From NCBI GenBank assembly GCA_963966185.1, contig CAWZYM010000383.1, positions 47,501 to 111,500 on the forward strand: a DNA stretch of 64,000 nt, given 5' to 3'. A model generated the notes under the pieces. That model did no database searches. It was not told the origin of the DNA and saw nothing but the letters and a program-made list of their open reading frames with translations. This DNA comes from Rhabditoides inermis. Lineage: Eukaryota > Nematoda > Chromadorea > Rhabditida > Rhabditidae. Within the stretch, counting starts at the first letter, position 1; each line of letters starts with the position of its first letter. Positions 1-12,866 of this stretch are shown here, piece by piece. The position numbers and the translations under genes were made by a program.

Positions 1-798
1 ATGGAGGGTTCGGAGGAATTGCGAAGAAGACATCGATGTTTCACGTAAAAAGTCACAAAAAAGCGAGCGAATTGAAAGTTTGGAGTCGCGACGGATGATT
101 TTTTTCTCTATCTCGCGTTGTTCCTGAGCAAAGAGAAAGAGGCTAGAAGAATTGACTTTGGTGGTCTCTCTAGTTATCTATTATTTACGTCATTTTACAT
201 AGTCTCTGAACCTTACTTTCAAAAATTGAACATAAAATGTTAACGGAACAGAGACCATAGGGAGAGAGGTGAGAGCGAGGGTGCAAATTCGCTTAGACAG
301 AATACCCCGCCAGGCACGAGCGAGAGAGATAGAGGGAGGTAGAGAGAAAGATTCCTTGTATAGAACTATCAGTGGTGAAGAAATGAGCACGGTGTAAGAA
401 TCGCTTAAAACGAGAAAACAATGCAAATGAATCTCAAGAAGTGCACTAATAGACCGTGTTGTCAATCAAGGCATCAATAAAAACCATACAGAAATTGAAA
501 TAATCGAATTCTGGTAGTCTGGGTTTGGCTGAGTGAGAGAGAAAGATGGAAGAAGAGGTGTACTATAATGTATAATTAATTCTCGTTTCTTTCTTATTTC
601 TCTTTGCTTCTTCCTCTATCAACCACTCTTCGGTCAGTCGCATTTCTCATTCCGACCGGACACGTGGTGCTGATAGATGTTATATAAATTATTCGCCGAT
701 AAGTGTGTGAAAAAACGCGAATCGAACGGCGACAATTGATAACAAACAAATAATTTATGAATATGGCTCGAGGGCAGAAAGAAAAAAGGAGAGAGAGA

Positions 799-844
<46 letters not shown>

Positions 845-2712
845 CAGTTCAGATTGACGTGCATGTACCCAATACATGTACGATACAAAACGGTTCTTAT
901 CCTTACAAAGATGTGTAATTGGAATATCCTTTTACAACATCTTGACCTCAATAGACGACGGCCAAATTGAACAATGTGTATTTAATTAATGTTGAAACTA
1001 GCACCCTACCATGGGGGCCTTCTGTGCGTGTTTTCAGTTTTTACCGTCTATAATACTGCATCAATACAGGCCAATATCCATGCGTTTTGAAATGGTGATA
1101 AGGGAATTTCATGCCAAGTATCATGCCAAGACTGCGATCAAGGATTTCATACCAGTTTCTCAAACAACAACCGAACCGAAACCAATTTTCAAAATTCCAT
1201 GAAAACGTCAACAAAAAATGACAAAAAAAGTTTATCATTTAAAACATCACAATACAATCAGTTTGTATGAATGTATAACAACAATACATGTGATTCGGTT
1301 CAAGATCAAAACTTTTTGTGCAGAAATGATGGACAGTACATGTAAAACTATGCATGAGTAAGTTCCAACACAGCAGTTGCGTACAGTCTTGCCATGTCGT
1401 CGTCTGAAAAAAGGTAAGTGAGATTGTTGCAAAACAGACGAAACAGCAAAAAAAAATCACAAGTGTCTCCCAGTAAGAGAAGATGGATTATAAACTAGGA
1501 ATATGATCAGTAATCAATACATGTCCAATATATGTGGACGGGAGTGAAGTAGGCATGAATATTGGAGTGAATGGGGCCTTTTGTGATACCGCCTACTTTT
1601 GGTCTGTGAACAATTATTGGAGAGAGAAAAATCTCATCGTCAATCAAACTTTTTCTATGTTCAATAACAAATTTTAAAAAGTTCAATAAGAACCAAAAAG
1701 CCAAGTGGTAAGTGATATCAGAACCAGTTATTCTTATAATGATTTAAAATATACCACAAACAGATAAAATTACACTGATTATAAAAGATTGATCAAATTT
1801 GATGGAGTATTGAAATTTTGGTCAATATGATAAATGCAATGAACCTTATGCGAAAATGTGAGGCACACTAGAATTTTTAACACATGCAGTTATATGAAAT
1901 CAGCCAGAGGTGAAGTGGGCACTGAATAGGTATGGGCATTTGTGTTAGATGACAAGAAGACACTCATTTTCTGCGAAGATCTCGCACTTATGACTTATGC
2001 ACACATCTGGAGTGGTCATTCGCTGCCAATGTGCGCTCTGCTCGGCAGAGAAATGACCGTAGCAGGCAGACGAGATCTAATAAGCCCCTTCGTATTTCGC
2101 GCAAATATAGTTTATGCGGGAAAGGGTACTGTTACTTTACCGGACATTATAAAAACTACTTCGAATCGAATGAATCAATCTGTTTGCTCGTAATCGATTT
2201 CATGATCTTAGACTATACAAAGTGTTTTTATTCGTAACAATACGATTTACAAATCAGCCCTGTTTGTAAACTACGCGAAAAAAGAATATGATATCGTGGA
2301 TGGGCGAGAACGTTGAGAGAAGGTTGTCATGTAGCCAAAAAAAGAGAGTACAACATGGTTAAAATATACAGTATACAGCAGATTAAAATTATTAGTAAAA
2401 TGAGTTTAGTGATACATGACGTAATAGTTCGAAATCTCGGTACTTATAACTTGTTTCGCAATCCCCTTCATTTCTTCACTGTTCCTGTGAACTGCTGGTG
2501 TTTATGTATGGAGTGACGCGGTTAGTACTGACGTTCGTGTCCTTCTGGCGCATTCCGATCAGGTTACACGTGAAGATTCTGAATTTTATGACGTCATTGT
2601 TCATTTCACGGAATATTTGTAGTTTGTGTAGCTATTTGTAAATGTAAAAGTTGCTGGCACGAAACGTAGAGTTCCGTCGTGCGCACCGCAGTGCCGCACC
2701 ACCCCGCACAAC
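1..2712. other. Stretch with no recognised gene
   Basis: I see no convincing exon chain. The open frames here are under 95 codons, lack paired splice sites and show no recognisable motif. A GA microsatellite occupies about 788-841. The rest is ordinary AT-rich DNA. The right end is probably the 3' flank of the chemoreceptor gene that ends at 2713 on the minus strand. Confidence 0.5.
788..841. repeat. GA microsatellite
   Basis: Nearly pure GA dinucleotides. Similar GA or CT tracts recur in many introns and intergenic stretches of this window. Confidence 0.95.
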
Positions 2713-3027
2713 TCACGTCACCACCGCCTGCCGATAGTCGCGGATGAAGTACATCGCGGCGAGCGGGTCGAAAACTGAATTATACTAATCAATCAATCAT
2801 AAAATCGAAATAAAAACCAAAACAAAATGAAAATCAAACCAACCAATATATTAATCAATATCAATCAATCAATACCTGCGTAGAATGTCTTGGCGCTGCC
2901 GACATACATGACCGAGTTGCCGAGTTCAAATTCGAAAAAGGGGCCGAAGAAGAGGAATGTGCACGGGATGTAGGAGGCGACGAAAGGGATCAGCGTCTGG
3001 ACAGAGAGCGTTTGAAAGTGAGAGTGT

Positions 3028-3079
<52 letters not shown>

Positions 3080-6000
3080 GGAGAGAGAGAGAGAGCGAGA
3101 GAGAGAGAGAGCCATCCGCACCTGTGCGATGAGCGTCTTGAATAGCTGCTGCTGGAGGCTCCTCGTCTTGCTTGACATCTCCGCCCCCGCAATCACACGG
3201 TACGAGTGCACGCCGCAATAGATGATCAGAGCTGGAAGGAAGAGAGTGAGAAAACAGAAAAGGAGTGTTAGTGATATTTATTTTTTCTAAGCAGGGAGAG
3301 TCATTTGGCCTTCCAGCAATCATTTGACCTTTTTTTTGTGAAATGTTCATGGTTTCAAAACTGCAATGAGGGTCTAACTTAATCACGTCTTCACAAATCA
3401 AGTGCCTGTTCAAATGAAAATGTTATCTTGTATCTTGTATGACTACATGGTATAGTAGAAATGAAATGTGACCCCGCACAAGCCGGAGAAGTTGTAAAAA
3501 GACTGATATGCAGCATAGAGTGAATTTTAGTTCACTGAAAATTGAGTTCGCGCTGTAAATTTGCAGTATAGATTGTTTTCAAAACGTGCGGAAGTGTACG
3601 ATTGTCTATTAAAAATTGAAAGAATACAATTACCATGTAATGATATTGGTGTTCAATTCGGTAGTTTTACGCGTATTGGAAATTTACGCACGTTGACATT
3701 ATTCAATGGTAATAGGTAATACCATGTGATGATGCTAAATTACAGAACGTTCCGCAAAGTCAATTATATGTTTGTCAATGCATGAACTTTTTTCGGTAAT
3801 ATACGGTAGAAACTGATACTTCCGCACAACACCGTAAATACAACAATAAAATCCACCCACATAACGTTCCGCACTATGATTAAAGGGTATGGCAATACAG
3901 AACAATTTATTTCGATTTTTATAGTATAATATTGTAAGCAGCACTCACAAAACGTGCCGCATAGAATTAGTGAGAGGGCGCCCATCATGAGAGTGTAGCC
4001 CCAGTAGATGATCGTTTCCTCCCCGCGATGCTCCTACAAAGACAAGACGGTGGACTTGTCAAGTGTTCTTTCAAGTTATCTTTTATGCCAAAACAAATCG
4101 AGTTCACTGTTGTATATGCACTGAATATGAAATTTCATTTTATTTGTATGATATAAGAAAAAAAGTATTGTAGCTCGTTTTGCATCTGAGCTCACCCTGT
4201 ACATGGTTCCGATCATTCCGATTTCGAATGCGTCGATTCCATGCTGTTCCATCATAGTATCATACAGCATCTGCCTGCAAACAGGGAATAGAGTCCGGCC
4301 TCTTCCTGTGTTATAAGTAATGTGTGATTTCTTGAAATATTTTTTTTACCTATTTTGTTTTAGAATGCGTCTTTCTTTCGTTGTCATCATCACTATGACG
4401 TAAAGTATGTAGTTTGTTTGAAACCAGCTTTGTAGCTTATGAAATCATCTGAATGCAATGGGTACTTCCTCTGTTGCATTTTTCAACTTGATCACTGTGT
4501 TGTCTTTGCCACCATGTTCTTTCACACTATTTCTTTATAAAACTGTACCTTTGAATCTTGGTAAAAAAAACACAGTCAGTCATTTTCTTTACATAAGTCC
4601 ATAGAATCGCGTTCACTCAAGTGTATTGAAATATATCATGATCGTAGATATTTCATTTCCGCACACACATCTGAGTTCGTTAGATCGAACATCACGAATG
4701 TCAGATGTGTGTGTTAAAGAAGAACTCCGGGAAAAATAGGAATGCCGATCAATAGGGGCAAAATGATATTCAGGAACACGATTCTGGCAATGAAAATTCT
4801 GAGAGGCTTCAAAAAGTTACGTTTTTGAATTCTTTATCACGATTCCTTTGTCCAAATAGCCTAATTGGACGAGGGCGGAGCCTCACTCCGCTGCCCACCG
4901 GCTGCCGTACTCGCCGTTTCCCGCCAAAATCTGGTTCCGGGCGCGCTAATGTTTTGGGCCGGTGACTCATTCCCCGGAGTTCTTCTTTAATCGAGCGTAA
5001 CTTTTCAAGATCATCAGCAAACTAGCAGCGTGTGACTGTAGTATCGTGTCTAACTCTATCCTGTGAAAATAATAAGAAAACTCCATACACATAATCATGT
5101 GATGGTATGAAAGTTTTTAATCATTTTGAAACCGTATGCACATAATCCCGATCGTGTGACTTTTGAAAACTTTGGTCTATGTTGCAGTTGACAGTATATT
5201 TCGGACAATGTTCTCAGAAATTGTGTTATTCCGGTCGAAGATGCACAGGTTTAACGAAACACTATTACATTTACCTCTAAACTCTCAAACTCTCTGAATA
5301 CTTCGACATACCGCTCAGTCGCTATACATATGTACTCACTATACATAGGTTTCTACTCTCTGTCTCTCTCTCTCTCACTCTCACTCACTTGACTTCTTCC
5401 GTTGGTCGCAGTCCGAACATACACAGGTTGAACCACAACACAGCCACCGAGAGACCTGCGAGGAACACACAGCAGAAGCTGCACAAATCTTCGAACAGCC
5501 ACATCAGATGGGGTCTGCAAATGGTGTTCAGTAGTGTTTAGTGTTATGTTATGGCTTTTAAAATTACAACCAGAGCGGCAGCGCTGGTTGGTTTGTGTTA
5601 AGAATACCCGCGCGCTAGAATCTGCAAATGGCGATTGAGAGAAAGGTCCCTTAGAATCTTTGCGAGAACAATGTGATGCTGATAGATGTTATCAGGATGT
5701 TATAAAATGGTTACATTTCGATTTTGGTATCGCTAGCTCTTCTCGGAAGCGAGATACGCGCGCGCGCGCCCTATTTCGGGCTATCCACCCGTTGCCGGTT
5801 CGTTTTCTAGGGGAGGGGGGGGGGAGGTGACGCGCACTGGCCGCCTTCAGCCGACAGCGAGTGCATTTTCTCTCACAGCCGCTCTCTCACTCTCGGATTG
5901 CCACGCAGCGGATGTGCGCTGTGGTGTTTTGGTTAGCGATTGCGCCCATTGAGACGCCAGGCCCGAGTTCGACTCAGGGTGGTGGTAAATTTTTTGTACT

Positions 6001-7587
6001 ATATGACTTTACAATGAAATGACATTGGAATGGTAAACTTCCCTATCAGCGTTACCTAAACTCTTTTTTGCAAAATTTACACGATTTTGGACTCAACAAG
6101 ATGAGTGAAATGTTGGCTTTGTTAATAAAAGTGTTTTGTGGTTTATGCTAATGTGAATATATTTCTATGAAATTCAATAAAAGTGCATTCATTATCTTTA
6201 AAAAGGACTGGCGTAAAAATAGAGTTTGTGTTATTGTTTATTCGATGTCGAAATATAACACAAACCTGCTCGAACCGTTGAACCAGATATAGTCGATGTC
6301 TCAACGTCAATTTGGAGATGTAACCTCTCCTACATTTCAATGCAGAAAGAGCAGGTTTGTTGACTATTTCGATTGATAGAATAATGCATTAGATTTTGTT
6401 GCATTACATCGAATAAAGTCCTTTTCAAAGATAATGCTGTTCATAACAGATAAGAGTTCTGCACTCACTTGCATAGTGCCAGGTAGCGATATATGAAGTG
6501 TATGGAGAGGAGGACCAGCGAGAGACCGAACATCGAGCAGAACAGAGAGGCCTGCGGGAGAAAGTGATAAAGATGTGAACAGTTTCCAGTATAGTGGCTT
6601 CGTAGTGTTTTCCAATGTATGCAAGTGTATTTTCTATGTGAGTCTTGTGTGGATGAAAATGCTGAGTGCCCACTTGTGCGGCGCCTGCCTCTCCCCTCCA
6701 GAACGGACCCGTCGTGAACACCACAAAGCCCGCGCCGTGAGCCGTCGCGCCCTCAAATAGATACACATACACAGCTGTCACGCTTATCTCACTACATTAG
6801 ACCGACACATGTTGAGGTAGAGCCTTTTAGCTGTGAGATTCAAGAAAACACAAGTCTTTTATAGTTTGAACGTTGCTACCACTTTTGAGTCGTACTCATC
6901 ATTGTTTTTAATTTCAATAAAATTCGTTGTTCTCAGACCGTAGCATATTGAGACCGAACAGTCATCGATTGGTGAAACCCTATTACAACTGAGTCATCTG
7001 TGGGATAATGTGCTGCTTGATTTGAGACAAATTTATTTTTGAAAAACGAGTCGTGTGCACCTTTTTTGTCTAAAATGCACATATTCTCACCAATATGATC
7101 TACAATTTCTCATCCCGCTTCATTTCCACGGTTTTACCGATTCATGCTGAGACTGCGAAGTTGTTCATGGAAATTAGGCGTTCAAATTGTTTGTCATGTG
7201 GCCATGTCTCATCTCTCAATGCCGATCGCTGATCATTTTTGTAACGAACTTGTTTCTCACCGGCACAATGATGATGTGTGCGATGGCGTAGAAAAGATTG
7301 TAGATGGCGAAGATGAGCAGCACGTACTTGTACTGACCGATCTTGGAACGCGTCTGAAATGAAATTGTAAGTGCGCTATTTTTTCAGATGCTTGACCAAT
7401 TTGAGTTCACACATTATAGAAAACGACACTAGAAAGTGAATGTGAAGAGGTTAATTAACTATATTCTAATAATTAAGTATTATCTACCGACCTTCTTCAG
7501 TATGAGGTAGATGAACATGATATTGATAGCGAACGATATGGCCCCGTTGACATATGTGATGTAGTAGTGAACCGGTTCCACTAACAT
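2713..7587 (-). CDS. Nematode 7TM chemoreceptor, Str/Srj/Srd-like
   Basis: Ten exons (minus): 7587-7492, 7353-7261, 6787-6674, 6551-6469, 5514-5389, 4274-4196, 4033-3949, 3231-3122, 2996-2876, 2774-2713. All join in phase and give 322 residues, close to the usual 320-350 of the Str superfamily. Start: ATG at 7587, directly after TTTTCAG-ATCATA, fitting trans-splicing. Seen: hydrophobic segments consistent with seven helices; SIHFIYRYLAL at the end of TM3 (exon 4), the family's usual HFxYRY signature; TLIPFVASYIPC in TM6; and FDPLAAMYFIRDYR at the C terminus, matching the family's P.DPL...F.I..YR ending. Family knowledge: these receptors detect odorants or other small ligands in sensory-neuron cilia. 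No ligand can be inferred. Exon 3 uses a weak acceptor (TAGTGAG) and is the least certain. The gene looks intact. Intron 5 carries a 277-bp MITE and intron 8 a GA tract. Confidence 0.88.
3033..3113. repeat. GA microsatellite in chemoreceptor intron 8
   Basis: Interrupted GA repeat between exons 8 and 9 of the chemoreceptor gene. Its translations as RERERE or SLSLSL frames are artefacts. Confidence 0.95.
4714..4990. mobile_element. 277-bp MITE with TTAA ends, copy 1
   Basis: The ends are inverted repeats: TTAAAGAAGAACTCCGGG at the left and its complement at the right, each starting at TTAA. The body has no ORF. A near-identical copy in the same orientation is at 59957-60232. TTAA ends suggest piggyBac-type mobilisation, but TA duplication (Tc1/mariner) cannot be excluded because the terminal bases are symmetric. 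The element lies in intron 5 of the chemoreceptor, so it probably does little to the gene. Confidence 0.85.
5901..5985 (+). repeat. tRNA-like SINE head
   Basis: An A-box-like stretch (TGGTTAGCGATTGCGCC) is followed about 30 bases later by a B-box-like GAGTTCGACTC. The arms do not fold into a convincing full cloverleaf, so this is more likely a tRNA-derived SINE head than a functional tRNA gene. It lies in chemoreceptor intron 4. Confidence 0.5.
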
Positions 7588-9399
7588 TATGATCTGAAAA
7601 CTGAAATTTACAACAACAACAAAAAAACATCAGACAAACACGACAATCGAAACGCCATGAACGCGCCATTGCATAAAGTTCTCTGAATGAGGTAAACATG
7701 GCTTGGCACAACCGGTAATTTTGGCAAAATGCATCATACAATTCATCCGTCTAATCAGGAGGAGCAAATTACGCGTGTAAAGCTATTTTGAACTCGTGCG
7801 GATCTTGTGCCTAGAGCGCGCAACGCGCCTCTAATAAAGTTGCTGGTTGGAATTCGCAAAATATGTTTTAGAGTTGTGGGTTTAGACCTGTTGAACCAAC
7901 TGGAATAAGTCCTCTCCTTCGCTCCGCCCACTTTTCTGACCGCTAAAAAACATTCATCGCCGCATACCATGGGTACTGCCAAACAGAGAATTATCACTCA
8001 CTCAAGGAATGTTGTTTGTTTGTTTATCAGCCTGATTCCGACATGTACATAAAATGGTAGCATGATGGGTTATCTGGAAGCACACACAATCCTACAGTGG
8101 GGTATTGGGGCTCCTTGGCTGGAACAGTGCGGCGCGAGTCCTGACTGTTCATGGTAGATGGGCGTGAACATCGCGAAGTGACCAGTTCCGGATGCGAGGC
8201 GTGGTAGAAGATCTTGAAAGACTGCCGCCGCCGATGGTAGGGCTCTCAGAGGGTGAGAGTGGGTCGCGCCCCACCGGGAGGTAGTGGAATTCGGTAGAAC
8301 AATTGCCTGCGAGGGGAATCGAACCAGCGACCCTACGCTTAGCAAGCTGCGACGCTATCCACTTGGCCAACCCGGCCCCACTCAAGGATTGTAAATTCGA
8401 GAACTTCTAGTGATATAGAAATGAGATACGCAAACGACAAAATAGATGGTTGATGCTTGATCCAAAAAATTGTGAAACATTTATCAAAATCTCTTAGCAA
8501 TTATCAATGCGCCTTCCGTCCTTCGTTATTCGTGTTCACACTCAAACTCGTTCGCAATTAGAATTACCGAACTGTTTTAAATTTTAAAGAAACTAAACCA
8601 TTCGATTCTAAAGAAACGATAATATAACTCGTCTCATGTGAAACGATGGCTTCAGAGGCGCCGCCACCGTGTCTAGAATGATATGTGAACTGTCGTGAAC
8701 CCCTTTTATGCTGTCACATGTGGCATAATCTCCCGCACACTTCTCATTCTTGGACAGTTGACATTCGAAAACGTATAAAGTACTTTGATACCCACGCGGT
8801 TCACTTTTTAATCGAGATGCTAGATCTTATTACTCTAACATTTGTATCGTTCGACCGACAAGAAATTGACCTTTCTGAAAAGCAGATTATACCCATGAGC
8901 AAATATCTCTGAACACCCCAACTATTTTTGCTGGAAGAGATCATGGATAATGGACATGGATAATGGATAATGTTAATGAAAGGCATAAAGTTGCAAAAAA
9001 AGAGTATCCATATAGTTGGTGAGCGCTGTTTTCTGATGGAATGTACGTTTTTGAAACAATTTTTACAGGTGACTTTTCGGTAACTATAATTCCAAAGTAA
9101 CAAAAGTGGTTACATCGAAAAAATACAAATAAACACTTCCCATGAACCTTGATAGTTCAGTGTTATGTAAAACATTAAAACCAAAGATGAGTTGAGGTAG
9201 TGCTCTCAATTTGTTGTCCGCCTTGTTAAGCGTTCTGAAGTAAAACCACATAACCGCCACCGACTCCAAAAGCATTCATCTCAACACACAGAATGTAGCT
9301 CCAAAAAGTGCAGCCAAAGGTAAACTGTATTCACGTCTTGAATGTTATATATGACAACATTTGTCGGGTTTTGTCTTCAAAAAAAACATTTTCAACTCG
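7588..9399. other. Intergenic stretch upstream of the chemoreceptor
   Basis: No exon chain seen on either strand. It should hold the chemoreceptor promoter, but I can name no binding site. A tRNA-like SINE head is at 8310-8380; the rest is unremarkable AT-rich DNA. Confidence 0.5.
8310..8380 (-). repeat. tRNA-like SINE head (Ser/Leu-like)
   Basis: On the minus strand an A-box-like TTGGCCAAGTGGATAGCG is followed by a long spacer and a canonical B box, GGTTCGATTCC. The A-to-B distance resembles a class II tRNA. The 5' and 3' arms do not pair as a clean acceptor stem. The sequence continues past 8310 into a GC-rich body toward 8100, as expected of a SINE. Confidence 0.6.
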
Positions 9400-9835
9400 T
9401 TAAAGGAACAGTGGCGCATTATTTTCAACTTTGGATCATAACTTGATCCATTGGAATGTGAAACAAACGAAAAAATAACGATTCCAAGCTGTTACCGCGT
9501 TACCACACCAATTACCACAAACCGTCCCGTTACCACACGAAAATAGGCGTTCAAATGCGTTTTTTAGCGGGAAGCCTCATTGTCGCGGGGCTGCTATCTG
9601 CAGGTCGATAATGTGATCGCTTTCGCAAAGAAGTCAGTTCTCAGGAAGGGCAGCGGTCTTTGTGCATGATGACCCCGTGTGGAAAAGAGTCTGGGCTGTC
9701 ACTCTTGCGGCCACGGGTTCGAACCCTGTTTGCAACTTTGGCTGAAACATACATGCACCTCGAAGCGTGGTGATTTCGTTCGAATTTGAAAATTTCATTA
9801 CCACTTGGTTCTGATATACGCCACTGTTCCTTTAA
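9400..9835. mobile_element. 436-bp MITE-like element with TTAA ends
   Basis: Left end TTAAAGGAACAGTGGCG, right end its complement (CGCCACTGTTCCTTTAA). No ORF of note inside. A tRNA-like block at 9675-9733 lies within it, so a SINE may have inserted into the MITE or the element captured it. Its terminal sequence differs from the 4714 and 47908 elements beyond TTAAAG. Confidence 0.75.
9675..9733 (+). repeat. tRNA-like B-box block inside a MITE
   Basis: The palindromic GGGTTCGAACCC is a perfect tRNA B box. The matching A box upstream is weak (TCTGGGCTGTCAC). It is probably a SINE head fragment. Confidence 0.45.
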
Positions 9836-10734
9836 CTCATGATTTATTATTTTTATTTATGAATCGACATCCATTCAGTTTTGGAACGTTTCCATGTAGT
9901 AGTCGTGTAGTAGTATGTGCTTTACATTATAGGTTGCATTTTCTAAAGTTTTTTTTCTTTCTCATGATAATGTAAAGTTCCCGCCAATTCTCCAGTTCAA
10001 ATCGCACCGCATTCGTGCGCAATGGCGATTTTGCACCGATCGCGCGCAAACAGCGAAATTTGGAATACACAAAAACAGTCTTTGATCGATGCCCTAGGCA
10101 TCAAACATGATACAGATCTCGTAAATTGCCACAACATATATACAATGTTCCTGGACACAAATCGTTCTCCTGGAGAATTCGAGAGGACTTTAGTTCCGTT
10201 AAACGTAACGCTTAGACAGTGATGGAAATGAGTACCATATGTATAAGTGAAGATGTTTTTTTCATGATATGGCTCTGTGAGAAGACATTTCAAAGAAATT
10301 TCTTTCACGCATGCTCAATTTACCTATACTGCTCATACGGAAACATTTACATTTCATCGCATCATTTTAGTTCTTGGCTACTGTGTACTTTAGAACTTCT
10401 AGTGTAGATTGTAGATATATGATCTGAAAACTAAGTTTAAAAAAATGTCTCGTTACAGATAATGCTTTGATTATGTCACGAAAACTAAACTTCAAAAAAC
10501 TATGTAGGAATGTAGGCTACAGTCGGTATTCAATGCCTTCGGAAAAAGCCTTTCAGGGAGGTTATTGAAGTTCTTGTTAGGAACCACAATGGCATTTTCG
10601 GATGTTTGGATATGGTATAGCAATTAGTTCATTGATGTAGTTCATTTCAAGCTGATTTCAAAAGTATATAATGTTCATAGGGTTCATCGTTCACATTGCG
10701 CTCAAATTCCGCGCAGCGCGCGCACCCGAGCGCG
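9836..10734. other. Intergenic stretch without recognised gene
   Basis: Two open frames of 66 and 103 codons overlap on opposite strands near 10000-10300. Neither has splice context or a motif I recognise. I see nothing else. Confidence 0.4.
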
Positions 10735-11145
10735 CGCTCACATAGGGAAAGTGCGACAGAGGGCGGCTAGATCCAAACACTTATGACGTCATCGATAGTT
10801 AAATTATGAATGTATTTGTTTATAATAGTAGCAATACGCTTTGTTTGATTGTAATCGATCACTACTTAATGAAATACATCTCTTATGACATCATTTTTCA
10901 TTACTCAATTTGGGCAATGGCGGATAGATCAAAGAAATACGACGTCATCAAATCACTCTTCATCGATTTTCAGTACTTTACAGGGTACATGATCCCATAA
11001 ATGAAATATCGTTGGAATCAGCGCGAAAGGGCGAATCGTTCTATGCTAATTAGAGCACATCATGTGTCCAGTGAGAATATGTTACATGATTTCGCCTCAC
11101 TCTCTACATCTCACGTTGTGGTCCTTAGTTCTTGTAGCGGAGAGA
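10735..11145. repeat. Dispersed repeat, copy A
   Basis: This block resembles 55505-55835 in the same orientation. Shared landmarks in order are GTGCGACAG, TGACGTCATC, a TGAAATTATGA-like run, GTTGGAATC, CGTTCTACGCTAATTAGA-like and TTACATGATTTCG. Copy A carries about 80 extra bases after TTTGTTTGAT. No protein is encoded, and the boundaries and class are unknown. Confidence 0.7.
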
Positions 11146-12770
11146 AATGCGAGAAAGTTAATTTATTCTGCAGAGTGAATATTACATTTCACATCATCGT
11201 TCACCAGTTCCCCTAATCTTTTTATGCCGCAAAATTTCACGTTTTACGAGTTAAAAATATCCGTTTCTGTTGTATAAATTTGATAAACGATTAGTTTTGA
11301 AATTCGCGAACAATCAACAAAAAACAACTCACTAAAAGTTCGGTCAATACTGTCGCAAGACCCTTTTTGGGGTCTCCGGTCTACAGTTAAGCGAAATTCA
11401 ACGTTCTCAGAGTGAATCGTATCCCATTTGATACGTTTATGAATCTGAATGTCTGATTTTGCACTCTTGATTTCTACCAATTTGGATCAGTCGGTGAAAT
11501 TCGCCTTTCATATTCACCCGAAAAGACGCAATAAAAAGTGTTACAATTAGAAATACATACATTCTACACTTTGATTCTAATACTTTGCTACAGAGTCTGC
11601 CTTTCATACTACCGTACCAGACAGCACCATCAATGAACTCGTGGTCATGCGGTTGTAGATGCAGAGTCACATTTTTTTTTGTATTTCAAAATGTCGTCTT
11701 CTCTTTTTTTAGATTCACGTGCCACGCATGTTGGCTGGAATGCAGCTCACAATGTAGTGAGCTGCTATTGATACGTGGTTTCTGAAAATGGCGACTTGCC
11801 GATTCGCGCTTTGATCTGACATTTGAGCGATAACTCCAAGAGTTCAGTTGTGCAACGAATCGAAAGTATGTATGTAGAAAAGTAGATTCGTGTAATATAC
11901 GCTTATAGTCTTATAGTATATTGGTTATTTGATGAGTGCACATTGAAATCAAACTGGAAACATAAACACGGAATGATGATATGAAAAAAAGAGGAAAGCG
12001 AAAATTGAAATCAAAATTGTGATAGTATTATATTTTGTATGTTTTTGAAACAAACGGAATCACTCACGCGCGTACATTTCAGAAATAATAAGCGGTATAG
12101 GCACAACATTTTCGTAACTAGCGTCTTCCTAGTTCTTAGTTTGCGATCTAGGTGGACATTACGCGTGTGTTATTTGTTATGTCGCCTCGCCCTAAAAACG
12201 AGTATTATATTAAATTAAAGAAAACAACTGAAGAAAGATGTGAGTCATCAACAAAATATTTTTTTTCCATATATCGCACGTATTATTCAGATTTCTGTAT
12301 AGGTTGGGTTAGTTTGTCAATTCTTCCTCTTCCTGTTTGTTGATCAGAAGAATAGAGATAGTTACTTCTGGTCTAGCCAAGAAGCCCCCTTTTGAATTTT
12401 TGAAAACCACCCTCTGTCGCTTTGTTGAGAAAAGCGGGTGCTTTTTTGTTATTGTAGTTTTTTCCCCGATGCGAATCAGGAAAAGCGGCTTAGCGGCTCA
12501 CTGAAGAAAAAAAAACCGGGTTTCAACACGATCCGTTATTCGAAACACCGAGTCTTCTGGAATATAAGTGCGTCTAAAGCCGATTAATACATATTTCACT
12601 TTTTACAGTGTACCTCAAAGCGGATTGAACTGAATTCACGTGTAAACAGTTTGAAGTGATGCCACAATTTTAATTTCTGGGTGGCCTTAAAGAGACAGGG
12701 GCGTTTAGAATCACCAAGGTTCATCGACATTAACTCTCGAGAACTTGGCAAAATTCATTGTTCGGAGCGG
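11146..12770. other. Intergenic stretch without recognised gene
   Basis: AT-rich DNA with only short open frames of up to 78 codons and no motif. I could not chain exons here. Confidence 0.4.
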
Positions 12771-12835
12771 GAAACGAACCGGCATAGAATGGTCCGTGAA
12801 CCGTGAGCGTTACCACAACACTGCAACGACATGTG
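12771..12835 (-). repeat. tRNA-like SINE head
   Basis: On the minus strand, GTTGTGGTAACGCTCACGG resembles an A box, and CCGGTTCGTTTCCCGC about 25 bases later contains a B box. It abuts the inverted repeat that begins at 12836. Confidence 0.5.
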
Positions 12836-12866
12836 CCGCCGTATTAATCTCCCCCTTTTCACGCGA
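12836..12866 (+). repeat. 31-bp inverted repeat, left copy
   Basis: It begins CCGCCGTATTAATC and is the exact reverse complement of 17339-17369. Both copies point inward and have GTG just outside. They bracket 4.5 kb that contains the first non-LTR retrotransposon. Confidence 0.85.

Noticed and set aside
1942..2193. 83-codon frame upstream of the chemoreceptor end
   Set aside because: No splice context, homology-like motif or exon-like composition; probably chance.
2865..3413. Frames rich in SLSLSL or RERERE over GA/CT tracts (also 26484, 30206, 35093, 57366)
   Set aside because: Microsatellite translation. Only the short real exons embedded in some of them were kept.
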